Program-made: the position numbers and the translations under genes | Shown: positions 38,401 to 49,131 of the stretch, piece by piece | Numbering within the stretch: position 1 is the stretch's first letter | Layout: each line of letters opens with the position of its first letter | Notes under the pieces: model-generated | What the model was told of the DNA's origin: nothing | The model's input: only the letters and a program-made list of their open reading frames with translations | Database searches by the model: none | Source: Bombyx mori | Taxonomy: Eukaryota > Arthropoda > Insecta > Lepidoptera > Bombycidae | DNA length: 64,000 nt | Reading direction: 5' to 3' | NCBI RefSeq assembly: GCF_030269925.1 | Contig: NC_085112.1 | Coordinates: forward strand, 5,457,501-5,521,500

Positions 38401-40059
38401 AGACATATTTTCCAATAATGATTCTAGAAGCTTTTATGATACAACCAGACACGTAATTAAATAATATTAGGTTGTTGCAGGATACGGTCATATTTCTGAA
38501 GATTAGCTTATTATCATGCAGAATCTCGTGGTTCGATTGTGTGATGGTTTACGTTGACTTAAGCTGACAAATTAATAAACAGTTTCAAACGTAACCTTCG
38601 CTTTTGCAGTTTTCAATTTTAATTTATACATGTTATGTAAGTACCTACGAACTGTTACAATTTTTGAAAATGAAAACACCGTAGTACGTCACGTGCTTCA
38701 AAACAGTTTTTTCGAAAGCCTCTATTCTAATATTAAAAATATATCATTTAAAAGTATCTCATCCCTGAACTACAAACGTACTAATCTACATTTTAAATCA
38801 ATTTAACATATTAAATAGGCATTAAATATATACCTAAGATCGTAAGTCGCAAGCTAAACGACCTCAACACGTGTGGGTCCGAAATCAAATTAAAATCATG
38901 TTTGATAACATCGAATGGCGGTTATGAAAATTTATGACTATATTACCTGCGCAGGCGCATCGGACAGTATCAGGGCCGGATTCGGCAATTTTAAAGAGTG
39001 TCCAAACTTGTTTGTGGTTAAAAAAGATAACTAGATCCGCCTCTGACATTCCGAGTCTTTCATGTAATTTGTTGGTAGCGAAGCGTAATTAATAAAATGT
39101 TAATTTGATCGTTTTAATAATTAATTTTATTATTAGAACGCGCGAAATCATCGTTTTTTTAACAAAAATAAAATAAGTTTTACGCTGTAATAAAACAGAC
39201 TGTCATAATACGTTGTGTTAATTTTTTTAGATCCGCAGTCATAACTCACAGTGAGTAGGAAATTTTCGACAAGGAAGAAATGGAAGCGGCAATTAAAAAA
39301 TCAAAATAGATATAAAAGTGTAGGATAGCAGTGAAACGGGGGATTACTCCGAGACAAAAATGTGTTGGACGCTAAGATACAGAAATAAATCAGACAGATG
39401 ACAATTTAAAGTGGTTAACCCACTAACTGTGACCATTTTAGATACTTTGATCAGATCTTGTCGAAGCCGAACTTACTATCTAGTAAATAAATTAAAAATA
39501 AACTCTGTCTTCGTGAACATAAAGACTAAAATCATTGGGAAAAATAACCGGTCTGTGGGTGTTTGTTCAACAGTTTATAGAGTCAGAGCGGAGATTTATG
39601 TTTTTATTTAAGAATTTATGTGTGTAGGCAAACGCCGTTATTTTAATTTTACGCATTTTAATGACATTAAATTAAAAATATATTCTTTTTTTTTATTTTG
39701 CATAATTTTGTAGGCTATTTAATATTTTAAAGTAGGTATTCATGCTGATTTCACACATCTTAAATTCGAAAGTGACTGCTATACTTGATCGGTGTGTTTT
39801 ATGGCTTATTGATTGTAATGTTAATAGCTTCAAAAGAAACATGTTTTTATTCGTTTTTAAATATTTAAAAAAAATTGTGTGCAAGTTTGTTCGCATTCTG
39901 TGTCCTCGCGTTTTTGTTCTGACCAAGTTGAGATAAGGAAATATTTTTTTGGTAATGCATCGTATGTTCGCATCGCTTGCTAACACCAAATTTAGCAAGA
40001 TACGTTAAGTAGCAGTTATTTAAAAACTTTGGTATATAAACCATATGCCATACCATTTG
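35406..40059. other. Intron stretch, mostly unassigned
   Basis: Includes the element at 37075-37453, a short GA tract near 35988, a TCTGACATCTGACATCTGTC tandem block near 36088 and two TGACAG sites at 36473 and 36485 close to ATTAAT motifs. No coding signal. Confidence 0.4.
37075..37453 (-). repeat. Interspersed element with GGAACGAAGTTCC ends (inverted copy)
   Basis: Reverse complement of 14714-15114: AGATGTGTGGTGTCGTGGGA, GGAACGAAGTTCCTTAATAA, AATCTTACGTTACGGACG and GAACTTCGTTCCAAAAAA in order. Confidence 0.7.
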
Positions 40060-40295
40060 CCACCCCGCTGAGTTTCTCGCCGGATCTTCTCAGCGGGTCG
40101 CGATTCCGATCCGGTAGTAGATTCATTCGCGAAGCAATTGCTCTTGAGTTGTTAGGTCTCCTTCGGAGGCGCTTGGGCAGCTGTTAGCAAATCCCACCCC
40201 TCCTGGCTGAGCCTTTGCTCGCCCACCTGTCCTGGTGAAACTGGAAAGGCCTTCGGGCCACCAGTAATCTCTCAATCATAATAAAAAAAAACCAT
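40060..40295 (+). mobile_element. Second LINE 3' end family (related 3' UTR)
   Basis: Starts at a stem-loop shared with the Jockey-type LINE (CCCGCTGAG at 40064-40072, CTCAGCGGG at 40089-40097), continues through GATCCGGTAGTAGATTC and GGCCACCAGTAATCTC and ends AATCATAATAAAAAAAA. A copy in the other orientation lies at 56222-56403. Confidence 0.75.
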
Positions 40296-42734
40296 TTGCC
40301 ATAATATATTAGAACGAAGAGTTTGCTGTATTCTCGTAGCAATACGTGCCTTGATTTTTCAACATTCACAAACAAACATCTTGTTTATTTTTATAGGTGT
40401 GAAATGCGTTACTAAAGTAAATTACAAAAAAACAATTTAATGTTAGCGAGTAAAAAATTAATATTATTTTTGAAAAGAAAAAAACATCGCTACTTTGAAA
40501 CAAAGTACTAGAGGTATCTGATGATTAGAATCAAGAAATTAGTTATACAAACTATAAATTTGATATAACGCTTCGGATAACGAAGACATAATTCAATTGG
40601 ATTGATTAAACATTCCCCTAAAATTTCTCTTAATACTAAAAAAAATTCACCTGGCGCCGAACATGGTTCCTCGCCTCAATATATACTTTACGATCTGTTA
40701 AAAGACGAAATTTCGCTGTTCAAATTAACACGAAATAAAAACCGAAACGGAACCACAAAAAATAAGCGAAGGTACAAGATAAAAGCTTAAAAAAGGCCCA
40801 CGTCAAAACATTTGATTGTATTAATATTTATAGGCTCTGGATCGCCGCAGGAAAGTCGAGTTCGGGCCAATAAAAAAAATTTTATCAGCCCGTTTAGCTT
40901 TTAAGGAAACCGCGAATCTTTTGTAAAAAGATATTTATGGCATCGAAAACAATTGCAGTGTTACCATTATATCAAGTTTGACAGCAATAACTGTATTATG
41001 ATTGTTTTTTGTTGTATCCGAAATGAAGATGTTTACTTCATTTTTGAGTAACTCGAACAATCGTTTGAGAATGCGCGTGAACTTTCTTTGGTGTCAAAAG
41101 TTTGTATCTTTCTTGCTTTGTCAAAAAGATAACAATATAATCGTTTTTTGATTAAGTAAAAAGTAGTTTGAAATATGGTGGTACGAGTATTTGAACATTT
41201 CAAAATGTTCGCTCAATTATCGAAATTCGAACATATTCACTGGCATTAAGATATGGTTTTGATATTTAAGAAAAGAAAAACCAAATTATTTTCAAATTGT
41301 CTATTGATAACACTAAAGCTCATCAGTCGCTAATCAACAAAGAAAAATGGTAGAAAAAGGACGAGAAAATGGAAGGTTTCGTCTTTGCCGATTTATATAT
41401 CGATAAATCAGCTGAAATTCTTAATATTTTCAGGTCAACACTGATGCAGTCTTTAGTACCTACGCTAAATGTGAAACTTTAATAGCATTGCGTTTAATTT
41501 ATATCTACATCAAGAGAAACAAGAAACTAATCTAGAAATCTTTTAATTGCATTTTATGTCGTTTCAATTCCGCTTACCATCTTTCATTTTCGAATCAACA
41601 GCATGAAACCTACAGTTGACTAACGAAGCAAGATTCCTATGTTAATTCCAACGCAGGATATTATGCAAAGCGAAATGGAGTTCAGTGAAGTTCTTATGAG
41701 CAGTTTAATCAGTGTCCAAGTCGACACGGGTTATTGAAACAAAATTAAAACTGTTATTGCATTTGGAGTTGAATGCTTTTCTGTGTTCACCGCTACAAGA
41801 TACTAAAGGCTATTAGATTTATCTGAAGTTATAAATAGCTGTTTATGGTAATTTTTGTATTAAATTTTTTGAGGATTTTTTAAATAATATTCCCAAATAT
41901 TTTGATCCTGAACAAGTAAGTTTTGGTGACGGACACGCGTTTTGAAACGAGCAATCCGGTTCGAAAGTTCCCAACCCTTTCTGCTGATGTCTTCAACAGA
42001 TATTACTATACTATTGAGGTTTCCACATCAGGTGTCAGGACGATACTTATGTTACGTTGTCTGTGACATTCGGTACCCGATTATCACCAGATGGATCGTA
42101 TCCTATGAGGTTCCTACTGATTAAAAAATGGAAAGGAATCTTACAATTTTTTTTTAATTTCACGATTGATACAAACGCCGGGGATTGCATAATTTTGCCG
42201 ATGCTTCGACCGACGCGACTAACTTGGCTCGCGATGATTAGGTAATTTGTTTTTATATTATGTATATGGTGTTTATTTGATAAAGTGAAATAAAATTTTT
42301 AACTAGCTTTTATCCGCGACTTCTTCGTATAGAAAAATGCAATATGTCGGGTATTATAGTTTTTTTTTTAATGAAAGGTGCGCTGTTTTTTCCTACATCA
42401 CTTACAACCTAATTTTCTCAACAAACGCCTGGCTTAGTTAAGAAGTGACCGCGTAGAAAACAAATACACAATGACCCATAAAAAATACATCAACTCAAAA
42501 GCCCTTTCTTTCCGTATTGCTGCTTGGGTTTAGACAGCTACCAATCATTCCCATTTGTCTTTGTTCTTTGCCAGTTTTATTCAACCGTCACTAGTGTTAG
42601 GACATCATCCATTCAGCCTTTATTGGGCCTAATCGTAATCAGAGCACAGATTGGAAATAATCCCGTCTTTCGTTAATCCACTAGGGCCGTCATTACAGGG
42701 GATCATGACTGAAACTCAATAAACATATGCAGTA

Positions 42735-42954
42735 CTAGCTGGCCCGGCAAACGTTGTTTTGCCATATAAATTATTTCTAGGAAAGATAAATAACCTAGAT
42801 ACCGACTGCAGCACCAGCTGCCGGGCTTATTTGTAAATCTAAACCATTCTCGAATCCACCCGAAGGTACACAGAAAATTTCATTAAAATCGGTCCAGCCG
42901 TTTAGGAGGAGTTCAGTGACAAACACATGCACAGAAGAAATACACATATAAAGA
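42735..42954 (-). mobile_element. Helitron-like non-autonomous element
   Basis: Minus strand A|TCTTTATATGTGTATTTC ... CCAGCTAG|T. Contains AAAATCGGTCCAGCCGTTTA (plus strand), a block recurring at 62176 and widespread in lepidopteran Helitron repeats. Confidence 0.78.
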
Positions 42955-45194
42955 TAAAATGGTAAAATTTGTTTTCAAGTTTCTTAAGTAAAAAAATCAC
43001 AATGCGTTTATTTTATAGGTGTTACAGATATACTATAAAAAGTTAAAACAATATCAACGAGAGGATGTACATATGTAATTTAACGATTGACTACAATAAT
43101 GAGTTTAATAGTAGCCATTTTGGCGAACGATGGAACACCAATTACGCGGCAAATGTTAAAGGTGATCTGAAATTGTTTGTCACCTATCGATATTCAATTA
43201 TAGGCAGGCATTAATGACTTTTAAAAAGAAAGCCGTAGATTTTTTATTTTGTTATAATTGATAATCGTTTTGCAGATAGAAAAGTAGGTAATCATATGTA
43301 GACCTTTAGAAGCGTGCGTCTACCGCAAATTTGACAAACCAAATATGTATAGGTAATTAAAAGTATTAACTTGGGTCGTTCTCATTCATTAGGAGAGATA
43401 TAAAGAAGATAGGAATTTTAAAGTAATACTGAGTGAAGGCTTATCGTCAGAGTAATATACTGCTAAACAAGCGCAGAGAGTAATTAGCAGCAAGAGCTGG
43501 AGAGTATCAATTAACAAATACCTAACTAATACACTCAAATTAGTTAGGAACAGATATATCAGTTTCAGATTATGAGTTTATAAGTTATTGAGTAGGTATT
43601 GTTTTGACAAGGCACATTTAAAGACAAGACAAAATACCATCATGAAAAGAAGCAGGTATGAATAGATTGTAAAATGAAACATAGATATGAAAAGGCTCTG
43701 ACAGGACATAGATGGGTTGAGAATCTTGTGCTGTAGCCTTAAAAATAATCCTTTACCTCCCACGTTATCTAAAAAGTTATGTACAACCCAATATAGCTTT
43801 TGAAATTATGTATTATACTCTATAATAAACCATAGTCGGTTTTTTTTTTGTTTAATGTAAAGGCATTTTAATAAGGCGTCTCATAAATGGCGTGCTTGTA
43901 AATATTCATTATCATCCGTTTAAAATAACCTACTCACAAGCGAAAAGCAAAATATCACCTTAAAGTCTTTCATTACATATTTTAAACGTAACGTTTTACA
44001 CATGTTCTAGAATATTAATCCATCAACACTTATCCCTTATAACGAAATTAATCGATTACACATAGCTCATGCACACCTGCATCAAATTGACATTCAAAAG
44101 GCTTCTTCCATAATAAATATAGGAGGGGTTTTTGAAATTACGTGTGAAATTTCATTAAAAAGGTTTCCAATAAATTACTCGTAAATAAAAATTGAGCATC
44201 TACACTCAAATTATAATAATCTATTTTGATAATATAATTGTTTTTATTATCATTGTCATATAATTTAAATATGGAAACTCGTACGGGATGTACTGGAATG
44301 GAATTTATTCAAAAATATTACTGTTGAATGTATTTTATTACAGCTGATTTCTTAAAAGGACATCTACCAGGCAGTTTCTAACCAGAAGAGCCTACCTCTT
44401 ATCGTTTCTTATATCGTTTATTATATACCCTTTAAAATATAAGTAATAATGTCCACCACATTAAAGATTATATTAAATTTTAGTAGATATTTAAAAAATG
44501 ACTCAAATATGATTACTAGTTTCTTTGCAAACAGTAAGAACTAACAGGATATTGAAATGTGGCAGTTTATTTGACTTGTGGTTTCATCTTAACGATAAGA
44601 AAAATACATGTGTTGAATAAGCAGCAATCATCTTTTCTATATATAATATTTTTATTTTATTTCAAAGGCTCCGCTTGCGCAGAATTAACTTGGAATTAAA
44701 CTGAAAAATATGTTTTAATTATTTCCACCGCTCACAAAATGTAAATTAAACTACTAATATTAAGTTATAGAGAATTTCATAAAAAAAACTCTTTGATAGA
44801 CTATGTATAGTGTGTATAATAAAATAAAATAAAACATATCTACATACTCATGGTACCTGTAAATATCGAGCTTATAAACACGGGTTATTTAAAGCTAAAC
44901 ACGATGAGAAATAGTTTTATCCCACCCCTATATTTTATAGAAGCTAAAAGTTGCCATCAATAATTGAAGATGGTGGATCCCTAGAGAGTGCGGCTTAGGC
45001 AGTTGAATCCCCAATGCGGGGTAGTTTTGGTTTGCAATTTTCACTAAAAATTTACTTTGGTATTTGTAGGGTAACTTATATTCACATACAAATAGGGTAC
45101 AATTTTAATAATAGTTTTAATTGTATTACTGCAGTATTGTTGTTTACTATGACAGAAGAAATACATTGCTGCGACAATAAGAGGCCTATTTGGT

Positions 45195-45378
45195 TCTAAG
45201 TTGTTGTTGGAGCCCATATAAACATCACGATGACACCCCCAATTTTGAGACACAGTCTAAGTCTCAATTTAATTATATAATTGATGTTCTACTCTTCAAA
45301 CCGAATTTAGTTACTGATTCACGGAAGAAAAACAAATTGGTACTCCCTCATCTACCTTAACCCTAAGACCAGTAATCT
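45195..45378 (-). mobile_element. Degenerate Bm1-like SINE fragment
   Basis: Only scattered blocks remain: GTTGGAGCCCATATAAACATC, CTCTTCAAACCGAA and GACCAGTAAT. Orientation is minus. Confidence 0.5.
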
Positions 45379-46132
45379 TCAGATATAATATGAATGAATA
45401 ATGGATGTCCTAATATTTAATTCGGAACTCAAGGTAATTTAATAAGGCTGTGATAATGTATTTCTTCAAACGAGGTTTAAATAGTATTACATGAATAGTA
45501 TTTTTCAGTTGGCAGCAGCCGAACTCTTAGCACTGTCATGTAGCCAGGTCTGGTACCGACAGCAAAACAAACATGTCATAGGCCGGATTAATCATTTTAA
45601 AGAAAGTCAATCAATTCATACATATTGATAAACGTAAGTTTCTTTGGTTAAGAAAAGTCTGATTTATGGAATATTAAAAGGCTCGTATTTGTTGTTAGTT
45701 TACCATTTTTTTGTCTCATACCCGAAACTCTTTATGGCAATGAAATTCCCAAACACATAGGTGATTACGTGCTTATGTAAGTCAGGGTTGTATTTAGCGA
45801 TCTTCGTGCAATCGACGCCATTCCTTTTACGGGCGGCTGAGTGCAGGCTAATCCTTTTTCAAACTTATTTCTTAAAGTTATAGTTTATTTTTGCGAACCC
45901 TTTATGCATATTTAAAGGCACGGTCGCAGGCGGGGTCTGGTAACCGGATTCCAGTTTGTGATTTTATCTCGAGTGAACATTAATTCTGGTTCTGCTTTTT
46001 TAAACAAACATAATGCTTCCTATGGTATTTGTCATTTACGAAAGCATTACCCTTTGTGTGCTAGAAATTGAGAACATTTCATTTGTATAGATTTCTAAGA
46101 TATAATGGAAAAACACGTAAGTTGTTTTTTTT

Positions 46133-46320
46133 TTTGCTGTGAATGCGGATGCCCAGAGCAAACTATACGCCACATTGTCATGGAATGCCCACTAACGCAG
46201 GCCAAGTGGAAGATCTCAAAAATATAACAGAAGAAGCTATCGATTATTTCACAAACTGTAAATTTAAATTATAACCACGCAGTGTAAACGAATGCCATAC
46301 GATAAATAAATAAATTATAA
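46133..46320 (+). pseudogene. LINE C-terminal zinc-finger fragment
   Basis: Encodes CECGCPEQTIRHIVMECPL at about 46138-46194, a C-x-C-x7-H-x4-C pattern typical of the C-terminal finger of non-LTR retrotransposon proteins. It is followed by a short UTR and TAAATAAATAAAT. Truncated at the 5' side. Confidence 0.6.
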
Positions 46321-46596
46321 TCAATGTAAATTATCTTCTACATATTATATAAAAGCTGATGTGTGTACGTGTGTAAGTTTCCTATGGACTCCGAAACGGC
46401 CTGCGATCTTTGGATTGGTTTAGCGAGTGATCCGCTGAAGTTTGATATCGATAGGATCAAAGTCAAATCAAAGACTAGCAGTTGGTCCTTCACTAATAAG
46501 TATCGTGGCTTTGTGGCTTCGAAATGTAGCGCAAACACTGCAGTAAATTTCTTCACGATCTTCGGCCTGGTGTAAAGCCTAAGGCATTGGAATTTT

Positions 46597-46857
46597 ACTG
46601 GTGGTAGGACCTCTTGTGAGTCCGCACGGGTAGGTACCACCTCCCTGTCTATTTCAGCTGTGAAGCAGGAAGGCGTTTCGGTTTGAAGGGTGGGGCAGCC
46701 GTTGTAACTGTACTGAGACCTTAGAACATAAATTATATGTCAAGGTGGGTGGCACATTTACGTTGTAGATGTCTATGGGTTCCAGTAACCACTTAACACT
46801 AGGTGGGCTGTGAGCTCGTCCACTCATCTAAGCAATAAAAAAAATAAAATAAAAAAA
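46597..46857 (+). mobile_element. Bm1-like SINE, 5'-truncated
   Basis: Body from ACTGGTGGTAGGACCTC to a mixed A-rich tail (AGCAATAAAAAAAATAAAA). It carries a variant ACATAAATTATATGTC that recurs just before the copy at 47693. Confidence 0.9.
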
Positions 46858-47692
46858 CAACGTCTAGGACTTCTTCCTCGAGGTCCTTTTCCATTTACCT
46901 ACATACCTACATTACCCGCAATTAAATATTGCGGCTCGTAACTAGTTTTAAATATCGAGCATCATTTCAACCTTTATATTCTATGAGGGGTTCGTGTCTT
47001 TTTGGTCCTAAGAATACTTCGCTTACTTTTTAAATAATACTCTAAAATATGAACCATATTTTTTTTGTTGAGCTTAAAATTTGAATTTGAATTTATCCAG
47101 ATGTACCATTATATTTTGTATTGAAACAATAAAAGTTTGCAGCAGCCTTAACAAACTATCATAAGGAAACCCGAGTTAAACATCACTAATTACTGTCCGA
47201 CAAAAAATATTCATTTACGAATAAGAACAGCTCTTTAAAGTGGCGACTACACTGCTGTAATACCTTTAGCATAATATTATTTGAGTCATAATTTACCGCG
47301 GTCGGTCGGTGCGAGTGCACGACTTGATTTATTTATGAGCGAACGCTCATTCGTACACTAATCTTTACTGGAATTTAATTTGTTATTTATTTACTAATCG
47401 TCGTTAATGTAAGCTCGGGCAGGTAGGGTTCGCATCTGATTAAAAGTAGTCAAGGATAAATGCGGTAGGTGTTTTATCCTGAAATTTTATTAATCGAGTA
47501 AACTCGCGCTTTTAAATTAATCACTTAGTAATCTTTATTTGTGTGAATTAATAAGATAAATTATAATATTTTTCGTGAAACCGGTTATGTAGTATATTTC
47601 TTGATAAATAGCAGTAAAAATTATAGGCATCTACTCAAAATGAAAATGTAACTACATAGGTATACGTGAGACCTTAGAACATAAATTATAAT

Positions 47693-47940
47693 ACTGGTGG
47701 TAGGACCTCTTGGGAGTCCACACGGGTAGGTACCACCACCCCGCCTATTTCCGCCGTGAAGCAGTAATGCGTTTCGGTTCGAAGGGTGGGGTAGCCGTTG
47801 TAACTATACTGAGATCTTACAACTTATATCTCGAGGTGGGTGGCGCATTTACGTTGTAGATGTCTATGGGCTCCAGTAACCACTTAACACCAGGTGGGCT
47901 GTGAGCTCGTCCATCCATCTAAGCAATAAAAAAAAAAAAA
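47693..47940 (+). mobile_element. Bm1-like SINE, 5'-truncated
   Basis: Well-preserved body with a box-B-like GGTTCGAAGGG where other copies have GGTTTGAAGGG. It ends in a long A-run, directly followed by a second SINE 3' end. Confidence 0.9.
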
Positions 47941-48049
47941 AACTCAACGTGGGTGGCACATTTACGTTGTGGATGTCTATGAGCTCCAGTAACCACTTAG
48001 CATCCGGTGGGCTGTGAGCTCGTCCACCCATCTAAGCAATAAAAAAAAT
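47941..48049 (+). mobile_element. Bm1-like SINE 3' fragment in tandem
   Basis: Starts in the CTCAACGTGGGTGGCAC block and repeats the last 100 bp of the SINE to GCAATAAAAAAAA. It is in direct tandem with the preceding copy. Confidence 0.85.
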
Positions 48050-48634
48050 ATATATACAATCAGATTTGCATGTCGTTGATTGTGATCACAAGTCAGCACT
48101 GTTTCAAACCGCCAATACTTAAATACATATTAAATTAACATCTACTTCAAATGCGTCATATCTTAAAGATCAACGTCCAAACGGATATTCAATTAAGAGT
48201 AAGCGTAAATTAATGAATTAAGTATATTTCATACGTTGTACGATTAATTATTGTCTAAGTAATCGAGGTTTAGCCTTTAGGTACTTAATGTTGAGTAACC
48301 GAGCGCTGGTCTGTGGTGGGCAGCTTTCTATATCTAGTCTTATACATTATTCTTAAATATCGTACTTATCTAGACTTTATAATAATGTGTTTATTATATA
48401 GTTCAAAATTTTACCTTGAGTTTTAAGTTACCGAGTTGATTTTGTAAGAGAAATATTTTATGGTTTTTTCTACTTGTGAAGGGTGTTGTGAGTTAGCCCG
48501 TATTAATGATTTTAGGTTTGAAGGATGAGATAGGCGTTGCGAGCTTAAGTAAAGGATTGCAGAATAGCCCACTTTTGAGACAAGTCGAAATTTCTGTAGC
48601 GTTGGAATAATTGCATTTGAATCCAGAACGCATA

Positions 48635-48911
48635 TTTATTTATTTTTTGCTTAGATGGGTGGACGAGCTCACAGCCCACCTGGTGTTAAGTGGTTACTGG
48701 AGCCCATAGACATTTACAACGTAAATGCACCACCCACCTTGAGATATAAGTTCCAAGGTCTCAAGTATAGTTACGACGGCTGCCCCACCCTTCAAACCGA
48801 AATGCATTACTGCTTCACGGCCGAAATAGGCAGGGTGATGGTATCTACCCGTGCGGACTCACAAGAGGTCCTACCATCAGTAATTACGTAAATTATAATT
48901 TTGCGGGTTTG
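48635..48911 (-). mobile_element. Bm1-like SINE, 3' half (split by the LINE)
   Basis: The part of the same SINE beyond the LINE. On the minus strand it runs from CAAACCCGCAA through an AT-rich linker into the body block found in many copies here (ACTGATGGTAGGACCTC onward) and ends in GCAAAAAATAAATAA. The 11-bp repeat TTGCGGGTTTG at 48901-48911 is the host SINE sequence duplicated by the LINE insertion. Confidence 0.85.
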
Positions 48912-49084
48912 TTTTTTTTTTTTTTTTTTTTTTTTTTTCCTACCTATGCTGATAGCCTTGAGAGGCTATTTCAGCTTACCCTAGCTTGTGTAGGTGAGCT
49001 CGCGGGGCTCAAACCGGAGAATTGCTAACACCGCCCTAGCAAGAGCAGTGCTTCGCAGAATCTACCACCGGATCGGAAGCGCGA

Positions 49085-49118
49085 CCCACTGAGAAGATCC
49101 GGCGAGAAACTCAGTGGG
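49085..49118 (-). other. Stem-loop in the LINE 3' UTR
   Basis: CCCACTGAG (49085-49093) and CTCAGTGGG (49110-49118) form a perfect 9-bp stem around a 16-nt loop, starting 14 nt after the ORF2 stop. A related LINE 3' end at 40064-40097 keeps the same stem and loop length with a compensatory pair change (CCCGCTGAG/CTCAGCGGG). This suggests a selected RNA structure, possibly the site recognised by the reverse transcriptase. Confidence 0.65.
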
Positions 49119-49131
49119 CTGTGTCTGTGGG

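Larger units (their letters stand above)
40296..46132. other. Intron stretch, mostly unassigned
   Basis: Apart from the Helitron-like element at 42735-42954 and a SINE remnant at 45195-45378, I recognise nothing. ORFs of 60-70 codons here look random. Confidence 0.4.
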
